Assembly (NCBI GenBank): GCA_902776645.1
Contig: CACYQT010000021.1
Coordinates: 1 to 59,376, forward strand
Length of the DNA: 59,376 nucleotides
From: an uncultured bacterium
Lineage (GTDB): Bacteria; Verrucomicrobiota; Lentisphaeria; Oligosphaerales; Oligosphaeraceae
Direction: 5' to 3'
The notes under the pieces: model-generated
The model's database searches: none
What the model saw: only the letters and a program-made list of their open reading frames with translations
Told to the model about the DNA's origin: nothing
Shown: piece after piece, positions 49,729 through 57,968 of the stretch
Position numbering within the stretch: the stretch's first letter is position 1
Layout of the letters: each line of letters begins with the position of its first letter
Made by a program: the position numbers and the translations under genes

Positions 49729-51507
49729 TTATTCGTCCAGATCGCCGATATCGTAGCTGATGTTGAACGTGCTCGTGATACGCTGGACTTCTTCAATGCT
49801 TGTCGCGCCGTCGTTGACCTTCTCCCAGCCGTCCTGACGGAGGGTGCGCATGCCGCGTTCGATGGCGGCCTTGCGCAATTCGCCTGTTCCCACATGGTTG
49901 GAGACCATGTCCTGAATCTCTTCGTCCAGCAGGAAGAACTCGTAGATGGCGACTCGGCCGCGATAGCCTGTATGGTCGCATTCCAGGCAGCCCTGCCCTT
50001 TCCACGCCTTTACGTCTTCCGCCTGGATGCCTAACGTATCGGCGATTTCCGCGCGTACGCGGCGGCTGATGTTCGTGTCCTCCACCTTGCAATGCTTGCA
50101 GATGCGGCGGACAAGTCGCTGCGCCAACGCGGCGACCAATGAGGCGGCGACCAGATACGGCTCGATGCCCATGTTCACCAGACGGTTGACCGCGCCGACG
50201 GAGTCGTTCGTGTGCAGCGTGGAAAGCACCAAATGGCCCGTAAGTGCGGACTGGATGGCGATTTCCGCCGTTTCATTATCACGGATTTCACCGACGAGGA
50301 TGATGTCCGGGTCGTGTCGCAGAATGGAACGGAGGGCGGCGGCGAATGTCAGGCCGATTTCGGCGTGCATCTGGATCTGGGTTGTTCCGGGCAGTTCGTA
50401 TTCGACAGGGTTTTCAACGGTGATGATCTTGCGTTCGGGATACTTGTCTCGAACGAAGGCCAGAGCAGCGTAAAGTGTTGTCGTCTTACCACTTCCGGTA
50501 GGGCCAGTCACAAGTACGATGCCGTGCGGCAGGGAGACCAGCTTGCTCATGATCGCGTTCTGGTAGCGGTTCAGACCGAGCTTGCTCATGTCGATGAAAA
50601 TGGAGCTGCTTCGCAGAACGCGCAAGCAGATCGTTTCGCCGAAACGCGTCGGCATGATGGACACACGCAAGTCGGAGGCTTCGCCGCCGATCATCAGGCG
50701 GATACGGCCGTCATGCGGCAATCGCTTTTCGGCGATGTTCAGGCGGGCCATGATCTTCAGACGGGAGACGATGGCGTCATGCAGTTCGACCATGCTCGGC
50801 GGCGTCGGAATCTCGCGCAGCATGCCGTCGATACGGTAACGGAGCTTCACCTTGTCACGGAACGGCTCGATGTGGATATCCGTCGTGTGCATCTTGATGG
50901 CTTCGGCGATGATTTCATTGACGAGGCGGATGATGGACGCTTCGTCCTGCGCGACGGATTTGTCAAGATTTTCGACTTCCTTGTCGCTGAACGCGTCATC
51001 CGCGGCCTCGCCCATCATGCGGCGTTCTTTCGCCAGCTGCATGACCTGCCCCGCGCCGATACCGTAGATTTTCTTCAGCATCGAATCGACTTCGTTCGGC
51101 GTCGCGAGAACAGGATCCAGACGCGCGCCCAAAACGAGCCGCAGATTTTCGCGTTCCTTCATCTGCGGCGGATTCGCGAACGCGCCGCGCAACGTGCCGC
51201 GTTCCAACGAAATCGGAACGAACTGGAAATGCAACGCGACCTTCGCGGGAACCTTCTGGATGGCCGTCTCGGAAATCTCCGTCTCGCCCAAAATGACGAA
51301 CGGGAGGCCACTCGTCAGGCTCAACGCCCGGTAGACAGGCTCCTGCGCCGCAAACCCTAAATCGAAAATCGCCTGCTGGATGGTCGATTGCGAACGCCGC
51401 TGACGGCGTCTCACCTGTTCGACCTGGTCTTCATTCAAAATCTTCTGCTCGAGCAGGACGCTCAGCAGATCCATGCCAAAATACTGACTGTTCTGGGACT
51501 CGCTCAT
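49729..51507 (-). CDS. Type II secretion / type IV pilus assembly ATPase
   Basis: A 592-residue cytoplasmic hexameric ATPase of the GspE/PilB family. The N-terminal T2SSE-N domain (about 10-150) is present. Walker A is GPTGSGKTTTLYAAL, the Asp box is ENPVEYELPGTTQIQ, Walker B is DIILVGEIRDNETA, and a His box lies in LVLSTLHTNDS. The zinc-binding Cys motif is split as ICKHC...CLEC. It powers pseudopilin polymerisation. The start overlaps the stop of the previous gene by one base. Last gene of a five-gene operon; gspF/pilC and pilins are not in the window. Confidence 0.93.
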   Translation of the reverse strand: MSESQNSQYFGMDLLSVLLEQKILNEDQVEQVRRRQRRSQSTIQQAIFDLGFAAQEPVYRALSLTSGLPFVILGETEISETAIQKVPAKVALHFQFVPISLERGTLRGAFANPPQMKERENLRLVLGARLDPVLATPNEVDSMLKKIYGIGAGQVMQLAKERRMMGEAADDAFSDKEVENLDKSVAQDEASIIRLVNEIIAEAIKMHTTDIHIEPFRDKVKLRYRIDGMLREIPTPPSMVELHDAIVSRLKIMARLNIAEKRLPHDGRIRLMIGGEASDLRVSIMPTRFGETICLRVLRSSSIFIDMSKLGLNRYQNAIMSKLVSLPHGIVLVTGPTGSGKTTTLYAALAFVRDKYPERKIITVENPVEYELPGTTQIQMHAEIGLTFAAALRSILRHDPDIILVGEIRDNETAEIAIQSALTGHLVLSTLHTNDSVGAVNRLVNMGIEPYLVAASLVAALAQRLVRRICKHCKVEDTNISRRVRAEIADTLGIQAEDVKAWKGQGCLECDHTGYRGRVAIYEFFLLDEEIQDMVSNHVGTGELRKAAIERGMRTLRQDGWEKVNDGATSIEEVQRITSTFNISYDIGDLDE

Positions 51508-52193
51508 TATTCGACTGTCACTTCCCGTTGATTCTTTTTTCCTTTGTTAATTGTCACCTTCTTGCCGCCGGAATGCTGGACAACCATCTTGTCCGCGTCA
51601 AACGCGACAATCTGGACGGCGTCCAGAAGCTTCGCGCCTTTTTCAAAGCGGCCCGACGCCAGTTTCTTCGCCTTGACCTCCTCGGCCCTGACCCACGCTT
51701 TCTCCGTGCCGCCTTCAATGGAAGAATAACCGGAATACGTCAGTTTGATCTTGCGTTTCGGCTTCGGTTTGGGCGGAGGCGGTGTAGGCTTCGCGGGTGC
51801 GGCGGCGGGAGTCGCGGCGGCGGGCTTTGTCGGCGTCGCCGCCTGCGGCGCGGCCTTGGGGGCCTCCTGCGGTTTCTGCTGCTGTTGCTGCTGGGGCTTC
51901 GGCTGCTCCTTCTGCGGCGGCGGTGGCGGCGGCTTCGGTTTCGGAATCTCAAGACTGTGGCGGAACGCCAGCGGATTGACGACTTCCGGAAGCTTCGCGG
52001 GCTCCAGATACGCCAATGAATTCATGTCGAAGAAATGCGGGCTGGCCGGCAAGGCGGACGGACCGTTGGAGCCGCCTTCCTCCTCTTCCAGCATCTTCAT
52101 CGCGAAGATGCCGCCCGCAATCAACAGGACGAGAAACACGAACAGAAGCAATGTCAGCTCCCATTCTTTTTGCATTTTCTCCAATATATCCAT
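51507..52193 (-). CDS. Inner-membrane protein of the pilus-like operon (PilP/GspC-position)
   Basis: A 228-residue protein: one membrane helix at about 14-35 (LTLLLFVFLVLLIAGGIFAM), a periplasmic linker, then a long Pro/Gln/Ala stretch (about 84-143) and a ~75-residue C-terminal domain (KLTYSGYSSIEGGTEKAWVRAEE, DAVQIVAFDADKMVVQHSGGKKVTI). This layout is that of PilP/GspC-type connectors between inner-membrane platform and secretin; the C-terminal domain would be the HR/PilP-like part. Sequence identity to named families is not obvious. It is followed without gap by the ATPase gene. Confidence 0.6.
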   Translation of the reverse strand: MDILEKMQKEWELTLLLFVFLVLLIAGGIFAMKMLEEEEGGSNGPSALPASPHFFDMNSLAYLEPAKLPEVVNPLAFRHSLEIPKPKPPPPPPQKEQPKPQQQQQQKPQEAPKAAPQAATPTKPAAATPAAAPAKPTPPPPKPKPKRKIKLTYSGYSSIEGGTEKAWVRAEEVKAKKLASGRFEKGAKLLDAVQIVAFDADKMVVQHSGGKKVTINKGKKNQREVTVE

Positions 52194-52204
52194 TGATAAC
52201 CTCC

Positions 52205-53203
52205 TTAAATACCGACTGGCCGTTCAACAGGCGCGTCGGACTTGGCCGGAGCCTTGGATCCTTTGATGGCGGCCTCCTCGCTCTCCAGATTGAAGAACGC
52301 CGAACAGACGATCGTCGCCTTGATCTGCTGGATGGCGATATGGCCGTCCTGGTCATGTTTCGAATACATGCCCTGCCCACGGAAACGCTGCATCGGATTT
52401 TCCGTCTCGATCTCCATGTGGACGATCGGCAGGAAATCATTGCCGTTCTGCAAATCCGCGACCAGCGCGGAGAAATCGTCCAGACGGCCGCGGACCTCCA
52501 CCTTCACGGGAATCTCCAGAAGATAGGGGGCTTCCTTTTCCGTCACCGAATACTGCGTCACCGGCATGGCGATGATCTTCGCCGCGCGGATGCCGCCGCT
52601 GCGTTCGTAGTCGGGATCGATGCCGATTTCAAGATTGTTGCTGTCGATGATCTCCACGAGGCGGCGCGTCGTCCAAAGCCGCAACATGTTCACGAAGATA
52701 TTGCCGGCCTGCTCCACATCCATGCGGAAGACCTCCGGTTCAAGGCTGACCTTGATGCGCGGATAGCTCACCTTCAGGATGTTGTTGATGGCGACGGACG
52801 TCTCGTCGTAGCAACGCTTGTATTCCGTGTTGTTCGCGCGTTCGATGAATTTCGCCGTCGAACCGTACTCCGTCTTGATCTTCTCCGAGAACATCGATGT
52901 GGCGCGCGTGTTCACGACGCGCTCCAACGCGCGAAGTCCTCCGCTCTCCGGCTTGCCCGAACCGAGAATCTTCTTGTACGAATTCAGCAGGCCTTCCATG
53001 CGCTCCGCGTCGCGCGGCCATTGGGAGGTCGCGACCTTGTGTTCGTTCTCCTCGTATTCCGAACGCTCTTCGTCATATTCCTTCCACATGGGATAGACGA
53101 TGAAATACGCGATGCCCAGGAATATGAGAAGCAAAACAATCGACACGCTCAGCAGATTGCGGTGCGATGCCGGCCAGTTTTGCATGAAAGTGGATGCTGC
53201 CAT
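52205..53203 (-). CDS. Amuc_1100/PilO-like inner-membrane protein
   Basis: A 332-residue protein with a short cytoplasmic N-terminus, one membrane helix at about 17-37 (LLSVSIVLLLIFLGIAYFIVY), a coiled coil to about 90, then two ferredoxin-like alpha/beta units (FRMDVEQAGNIFVNMLRLWTTRRLVEII, EIPVKVEVRGRLDDFSALVADLQ). Length, topology and neighbours match Amuc_1100 of Akkermansia, and PilO/GspM in role. It likely forms a platform with the PilM-PilN and PilP-like proteins. The relationship to Amuc_1100 is inferred from context and layout, not from an alignment. Confidence 0.6.
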   Translation of the reverse strand: MAASTFMQNWPASHRNLLSVSIVLLLIFLGIAYFIVYPMWKEYDEERSEYEENEHKVATSQWPRDAERMEGLLNSYKKILGSGKPESGGLRALERVVNTRATSMFSEKIKTEYGSTAKFIERANNTEYKRCYDETSVAINNILKVSYPRIKVSLEPEVFRMDVEQAGNIFVNMLRLWTTRRLVEIIDSNNLEIGIDPDYERSGGIRAAKIIAMPVTQYSVTEKEAPYLLEIPVKVEVRGRLDDFSALVADLQNGNDFLPIVHMEIETENPMQRFRGQGMYSKHDQDGHIAIQQIKATIVCSAFFNLESEEAAIKGSKAPAKSDAPVERPVGI

Positions 53204-53227
53204 CTTCTATTTTCTCCCGTCATATAA

Positions 53228-55510
53228 TCATTTCTTGCCGCTCTTCTTGTCGCCGTCCTTCTCCTTGGATGGCGGCGGGGCCGGCTTGTCGATATCCAGC
53301 GTCTTGAACGGCAGTTTCAGCATAAACGGTTTATTATACTGGACGCCAAGAACATATGGTGGTTTTGCCTGATCGACAAGCGTGTTCTCAAAATAGTCGT
53401 ACCATGGTTCCAACGCGACATCTTCACGGCCGCTCGCCTCCGTGAGCTTCATCGAGTCGACACCCGCGAAAAAGGCGTCCGGCTCCGGCTCGGAATCCGT
53501 GCTCTTCTTGCGGTTCAGACGGTTCTGAATCGCCTCGGTCGTCGCAAAACTGCTGATTTCGCGTTGCGTTCTCGGATCGCGCTGCTTCTGCGTGAAACCG
53601 ATCGCGATCATCATCGACAGCGGTTCGATATCCATGACGGTCTGCGTCTTGACTTCGTCCTTCTCCTCCGTGCGTTCGGCATTGCGGCCGCCACGTCGTT
53701 CGAACATGCCTCCGCGGCCGCGCGGCTCCTTCTCCGCCTGCTCCTTCGCCTTGACCTTCTCCTGCTCGATCTTGTATTCGTCATATGTCGCCTTGTCCGC
53801 GATATAGACGCACCAGTCGCCCGGATTCATGGCCTTTTCCAGTTCCGTCATCGTGCGCATGAAACGCCCCGCGCGATGGCCGCGCTCGACAAACGGCAGC
53901 ATCTTCGCCTGGTAGTAGGCGATGTCGCTCTGCGCCTTGTCAAGCTCCGGAATCTTCACGAGGCATTTGCTCAGCTCTTCCTTCTTGCCGTCCAGAATCT
54001 CCTTCTGCTCCGTCAGCCACATATAGGAATAGGCCAGACCGACGAAGAGGCAAAGGAACAGCACGACGGCCGCGATCAGAAGATAGATGAATTTCGACTC
54101 CTTTTCATGGAACCAGCGGAGCATGCGCGGCGCAAGCGATATCGGCAGATCGGCCAATCCAATTCCCTGCAGCGCAAGGCCGTATGCAATCACATACTCC
54201 GGATCGGGGGCGCCGCCTTTTTCGACGACGGGGCCGTAGACTTCGCACGGGCAGGCCTGTGATTCGCTCAGGAAGTCCGCGAGGGCTTTCAGGCGGCAGC
54301 CGCCGCCGCTCAGCCAGATTTTCGCCACGGGCGCCGTGTTCAGCGGCTCCTGCTCGCTGGACTGCCAATGCTCCATGTTGTTCGCAAACTCGTTCTGGAA
54401 GCTGCGGAAGCACGGGACTTTCGCAAGTTTCTGCCAAGTAGGAACTTCAGGCTCAATAGGCTTCGCCATCGGCGGTGGTTCGGGCGCGGCTGGCGGCTCG
54501 TCCAGATTGATCATCGGGATGTCGTCGTCCGTGGAATCCAGTTTCGGAATGCGCAGGCCGGCGGGTTCGTTGTCGTCATCTTGATCCAGTTGGATGACCG
54601 GGACTTTCATCTCGTCGTCATCCAATGAGATGACAGGCGTGCCGTCATCTTCGGAATCCAGTTTCGGGATGTGCAGGCCAGTGGCGGAATCATCTTCAGA
54701 ATCATCCTTAGGCACTTGCAAATCAGATTCTTCTGTTTTTTCCTCCGCTGGCTTTTCCGCAGGCGTCTCCTTCGGGACGAACTGGAGCCAGTCGATGTCC
54801 TCCCGGAATTTCATCTTCTCCGCCTCTTCCTCCTTCAAGCCGAGCTCCCGCATCAGCGTTTGCGTGAACTGCTGGCCGCCGGCCATCATGCCGCCGACAT
54901 ACAGGACCTGCCCGCCGACCACGACGACCATTGTCGTATTCTCGTTACCGATATCCAGCAGGACTTGCGGCTTGTTGTCTTTCTTCGCCTCCGGATGGAG
55001 GGCGAAGAAGGCGTTCGCCAAGGCGAGGCCGTTCATCGCGACGTCGTCCAATTTGATTTCCGCGTTCGTCGCGCGGTCGCAGTAGTCGTTCAGATTCTGC
55101 TCGCGGCAGATTCCGATCATGACGGGATTCTTGCGGCCGTTGCCGACGGGCATCGTATGGTAGTCATAGACGAACGATTCGTCCGACAGGCCGGAGAGCT
55201 GCATCGTCTCGTAGCCGACCATCTTCTCAAGTTCTTCGCCTTTGGCGCCTTGCGCAAAGTCGCTGATCTGCGTCGTCGCCATGAACTGCGGCATGCCAAG
55301 ATAGATGTACGGCACGCCGAGCTTCAATTCCTTCAGCCAGCCGCCGACGGCGTTGAACAGCTCGATCTCGTCGTCGCCGCGCAACCCCTCTTCACGGCTG
55401 CGGAAGATTTCAGCACGACGGACCACCGCCTTCTTGCCCGAACGCGACAGCACGACTGCCTTCGCGCTCGTCTGCCCGATGTCCAGGCCTATTGCTTTAT
55501 CTCGCTTCAT
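53228..55510 (-). CDS. PilM-PilN-like fusion with acidic insert
   Basis: A 760-residue protein. Residues 1-430 are a PilM/FtsA-like actin fold (GLDIGQTSAKAVVLSR, VLLDIGNENTTMVVV, IWLSGGGCRLKALADFL), interrupted at about 250-345 by an acidic repeat insert with IPKLDSEDDGTPVI, LRIPKLDSTDDDIPMI and similar units. A membrane helix at about 478-500 (YLLIAAVVLFLCLFVGLAYSY) begins a PilN-like periplasmic part with coiled coil. Separate pilM and pilN genes are the rule elsewhere, so this single chain fixes their 1:1 ratio. Amuc_1101 of Akkermansia is the closest system by context. The insert would hang into the cytoplasm. Confidence 0.75.
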   Translation of the reverse strand: MKRDKAIGLDIGQTSAKAVVLSRSGKKAVVRRAEIFRSREEGLRGDDEIELFNAVGGWLKELKLGVPYIYLGMPQFMATTQISDFAQGAKGEELEKMVGYETMQLSGLSDESFVYDYHTMPVGNGRKNPVMIGICREQNLNDYCDRATNAEIKLDDVAMNGLALANAFFALHPEAKKDNKPQVLLDIGNENTTMVVVVGGQVLYVGGMMAGGQQFTQTLMRELGLKEEEAEKMKFREDIDWLQFVPKETPAEKPAEEKTEESDLQVPKDDSEDDSATGLHIPKLDSEDDGTPVISLDDDEMKVPVIQLDQDDDNEPAGLRIPKLDSTDDDIPMINLDEPPAAPEPPPMAKPIEPEVPTWQKLAKVPCFRSFQNEFANNMEHWQSSEQEPLNTAPVAKIWLSGGGCRLKALADFLSESQACPCEVYGPVVEKGGAPDPEYVIAYGLALQGIGLADLPISLAPRMLRWFHEKESKFIYLLIAAVVLFLCLFVGLAYSYMWLTEQKEILDGKKEELSKCLVKIPELDKAQSDIAYYQAKMLPFVERGHRAGRFMRTMTELEKAMNPGDWCVYIADKATYDEYKIEQEKVKAKEQAEKEPRGRGGMFERRGGRNAERTEEKDEVKTQTVMDIEPLSMMIAIGFTQKQRDPRTQREISSFATTEAIQNRLNRKKSTDSEPEPDAFFAGVDSMKLTEASGREDVALEPWYDYFENTLVDQAKPPYVLGVQYNKPFMLKLPFKTLDIDKPAPPPSKEKDGDKKSGKK

Positions 55511-55545
55511 AGTTTTTCACAGTTGTCGTGGGGTTCAAGATTCGT

Positions 55546-57573
55546 TCATTTCTTCGCGGCGGCAGCGGCCGTCTTCGCCGCAGGAGCGGCGGCCGGTTTC
55601 GCGGGGGCGGCCGCAGGCTTCGCGGCCGGAGCAGGCGCGACAGCGGGAACTGGCGCGGGAACAGGAAGAGCGGCGGCTTTCACAGCGCGTGCATCACCCT
55701 TCTCGCCTTCGGCAAGACCGTCTTCACGCACTTTGACGAATTCGCCGCGGCTGTTGATGATGCGGGCCGTCACGAAAATCAGCAGGTTCTTCGGCTCGTA
55801 GCTCTTAATCGTCCGTCTGAACAGGAAACCGATAATCGGCAAGTCGCCCAGCAGCGGGATCTTCCGGACTTCGTTCGATTTCGTCTGCTCAAGCAGGCCG
55901 CCGAGAACGACCGTTTCGCCGCTTTGAACTTCCACGGACGTGGCGATCATCTGCTCGTTCGTGCGCGGCAGCTTGATCTGCGCCATCGTGTCGTCGTCAT
56001 CGTCGTCATCGTCATCGTCGCTGTTGACGTAGTTGTAGCTTTCCCATTTGATGAATTTCACGATTTCCGGCTTCAGGCCGAGCATGATGGTCTTCTTGTC
56101 GTTGCCGATATTGACGCGGACATCCAGCGTCAGGCCGATCGGCAGTTCGGTGGGGCTGCCCGTCGGCACCAACGTCGTGCGGGTGCCCTGGTCGCCCATG
56201 TCGATGCTGGCCGTGTCATATTCTTCAAAGTAGTAAAGCTTGTCGCCCTTGCGGATGCGCGCCGTGCGATTGTTCATCACCGTCACGCGGGGGACGCTCA
56301 GACTGACGGCGGAGGATTTGGTCTCGATCATGCGGATGACCGTTTCGAAAATACGGTTGCCGATGACGCCGCTCAAGATGACATTCCCTTCACCGGATTC
56401 CGTGTCGACTTCACCGAATTTCGACAGCGAGCTGATGGCCTTCACGGCTTCCGGGCCGAAACGGTTCGCGAACGGGGGGACCGCCAGTGAACGGCCGTCC
56501 GCCGTCAGCTGCTGGTTCATCTCCACGCCGACGTCCCGCAGGTCGTCTTCATTGATCGTGATGAAACGCGCCTCGATCGCCACCTGCAGCGGCGGCTTGT
56601 CGAATTCTTTGATGAGCTCTTCCGCGAAACGGAGGTTTTCACGCGTGTCACGGATCACCAAGATATTGCGGTCACGGAAGATGCGGAAGCTCGCGCCTTC
56701 GGGGCTGTCCGACAGGAAGGACGTCAGCACGTCCTCCAGATCCGTATCCTGCACGGCGGCCACGTTTCCGCCGCCGCCACGGGCGCCCGGAGCGCCGCCG
56801 CCGCCCTGCGGGACTTCCGGAACGAAGCCCTGCGGAAGACGGATGATGCGCGTCTCCAGTTTCGGGCCGCCGCCCGTCTCGCCTTCCGTCACCCACACCA
56901 TGTTCTCGCCGACATAGAAGGCGATGCCCATGTTGCGCGCGATATACGCGAACAGCTCTTTAATTGGAACATCCTTGAATTTAACCGTCAACGTCTTCTC
57001 CGACTGCAACGCGTCGTCCGCGATGACGTTCAGCCCGTTGGCGTTCAGTTCTTCAACCAATTGCGCGACATCCGCGCTCTCCAGGCTCAGGCTGATCTTC
57101 TTGTTGATCAAATCCTCCTGCGAGCCTTTCGGCAGTTCGATGGGGCTCAGATTCTGGTCGATCAGAACAGTCGTGCCGTAGGTGGAAGGCAGCGCCAATT
57201 CCTTGTCCGCCTCCTTCATCATGTGCGTACGCGTGTATTCGCCGTTGATGGTGTCCGCGTTGCCACGGCGGAGAATCTCCACCGTCCGTTCCATGGACGT
57301 GACTTCCGGCTTGCAGAATTCAAAACGCTTCAACGGCTCCAGTTTGCTCAGGGCCTCTTCGTACTTCTTCTTGTCGATAAGCCCTTGGATTTCGTCCAGA
57401 CGACGGCGCACAGCCGCCTCCAGTTCACGCTGTTCGTCCCGTTTGATGGCGGCCAACGCCTCCTGTTCCGAATCGAACGTCTCCAGTTTCGTGATGTCAC
57501 CGTCCTGCGTCGTGCGGCACGACGTCAATAGGATGCAACTCAGAATCAATGCGCTTGGAAAGATTATTCTCAT
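55546..57573 (-). CDS. Secretin (outer-membrane channel of the pilus/secretion system)
   Basis: A 675-residue lipoprotein: signal with lipobox LLTSC (Cys19), a helical/TPR-like stretch to ~110, N0/N1-type domains (SLESADVAQLVEELNANGLNVIADDA; VKFKDVPIKELFAYIARNMGI; ITVIRD-type FRDRNILVIRDTRENLRFAEELIKEFD), then the secretin core ending VETVVLGGLLEQ, VPLLGDLPIIGFLFR and NLLIFVTARI. The C-terminus (about 640-675) is an Ala/Pro/Lys tail. Ten Asp in a row (about 516-525) interrupt the beta-barrel region. It is the first gene of the operon, the position of Amuc_1098 in Akkermansia. It forms the gated outer-membrane pore. Confidence 0.9.
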   Translation of the reverse strand: MRIIFPSALILSCILLTSCRTTQDGDITKLETFDSEQEALAAIKRDEQRELEAAVRRRLDEIQGLIDKKKYEEALSKLEPLKRFEFCKPEVTSMERTVEILRRGNADTINGEYTRTHMMKEADKELALPSTYGTTVLIDQNLSPIELPKGSQEDLINKKISLSLESADVAQLVEELNANGLNVIADDALQSEKTLTVKFKDVPIKELFAYIARNMGIAFYVGENMVWVTEGETGGGPKLETRIIRLPQGFVPEVPQGGGGAPGARGGGGNVAAVQDTDLEDVLTSFLSDSPEGASFRIFRDRNILVIRDTRENLRFAEELIKEFDKPPLQVAIEARFITINEDDLRDVGVEMNQQLTADGRSLAVPPFANRFGPEAVKAISSLSKFGEVDTESGEGNVILSGVIGNRIFETVIRMIETKSSAVSLSVPRVTVMNNRTARIRKGDKLYYFEEYDTASIDMGDQGTRTTLVPTGSPTELPIGLTLDVRVNIGNDKKTIMLGLKPEIVKFIKWESYNYVNSDDDDDDDDDDTMAQIKLPRTNEQMIATSVEVQSGETVVLGGLLEQTKSNEVRKIPLLGDLPIIGFLFRRTIKSYEPKNLLIFVTARIINSRGEFVKVREDGLAEGEKGDARAVKAAALPVPAPVPAVAPAPAAKPAAAPAKPAAAPAAKTAAAAAKK
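55995..56027. repeat. GAC/GAT trinucleotide run inside the secretin gene
   Basis: About ten consecutive Asp codons (GTC and ATC on the plus strand). Copy-number change would alter loop length in frame. Confidence 0.8.
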
Positions 57574-57850
57574 GTCTAAAAACCTTTATTAAAAAAGATT
57601 GTGTTTTTTTCATCCGCAAAAACATATCAAAGACGCCAATTTAACGTTTCTTTTCGACGGTTTATTGGTTTTCTTGAATCCATGGGGCGTTTCGCACACA
57701 AAAAAATCACGATTTCGGCATTTTTTTCATCTGTGCGGATGGAAACGAATCATTTCTCCGCCCTTTCCCCCTCCTTCTGAAGGCTATGGCATCGCCATTG
57801 AGCATTTTGCATGAGACATAGGAGGCAGGCAAAAGCCATAAACAAACAAG

Positions 57851-57877
57851 GCGAGTGATCAATTTCACATCACTCGC
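57851..57877 (-). terminator. Hairpin downstream of the MEMO-AMMECR1 gene
   Basis: GCGAGTGAT (57851-57859) and ATCACTCGC (57869-57877) form a 9-bp perfect stem; a T-rich stretch follows on the minus strand. The rest of the 385-base gap (57574-57958) is AT-rich with poly-A/T tracts and no gene. Confidence 0.4.
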
Positions 57878-57933
57878 TTCAAATCATGGCGTTCGCTTTT
57901 GTCCGGACAACTCATCCGGGAAGACAATTGCAA

Positions 57934-57968
57934 ATTATTAATTATTAATTGTTAATTGTCAATTCTTG
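57934..57968. repeat. ATTATTA/ATTGTTA heptamer array
   Basis: Five heptamers (ATTATTA, ATTATTA, ATTGTTA, ATTGTCA, ATTCTTG) run into and overlap the stop codon of the gene at 57959. Confidence 0.7.

Noticed and set aside
50212..51360. Plus-strand frame opposite the GspE/PilB ATPase gene
   Set aside because: The Walker boxes are on the minus strand and the plus-strand translation is Arg/Asp/His-rich without domains.
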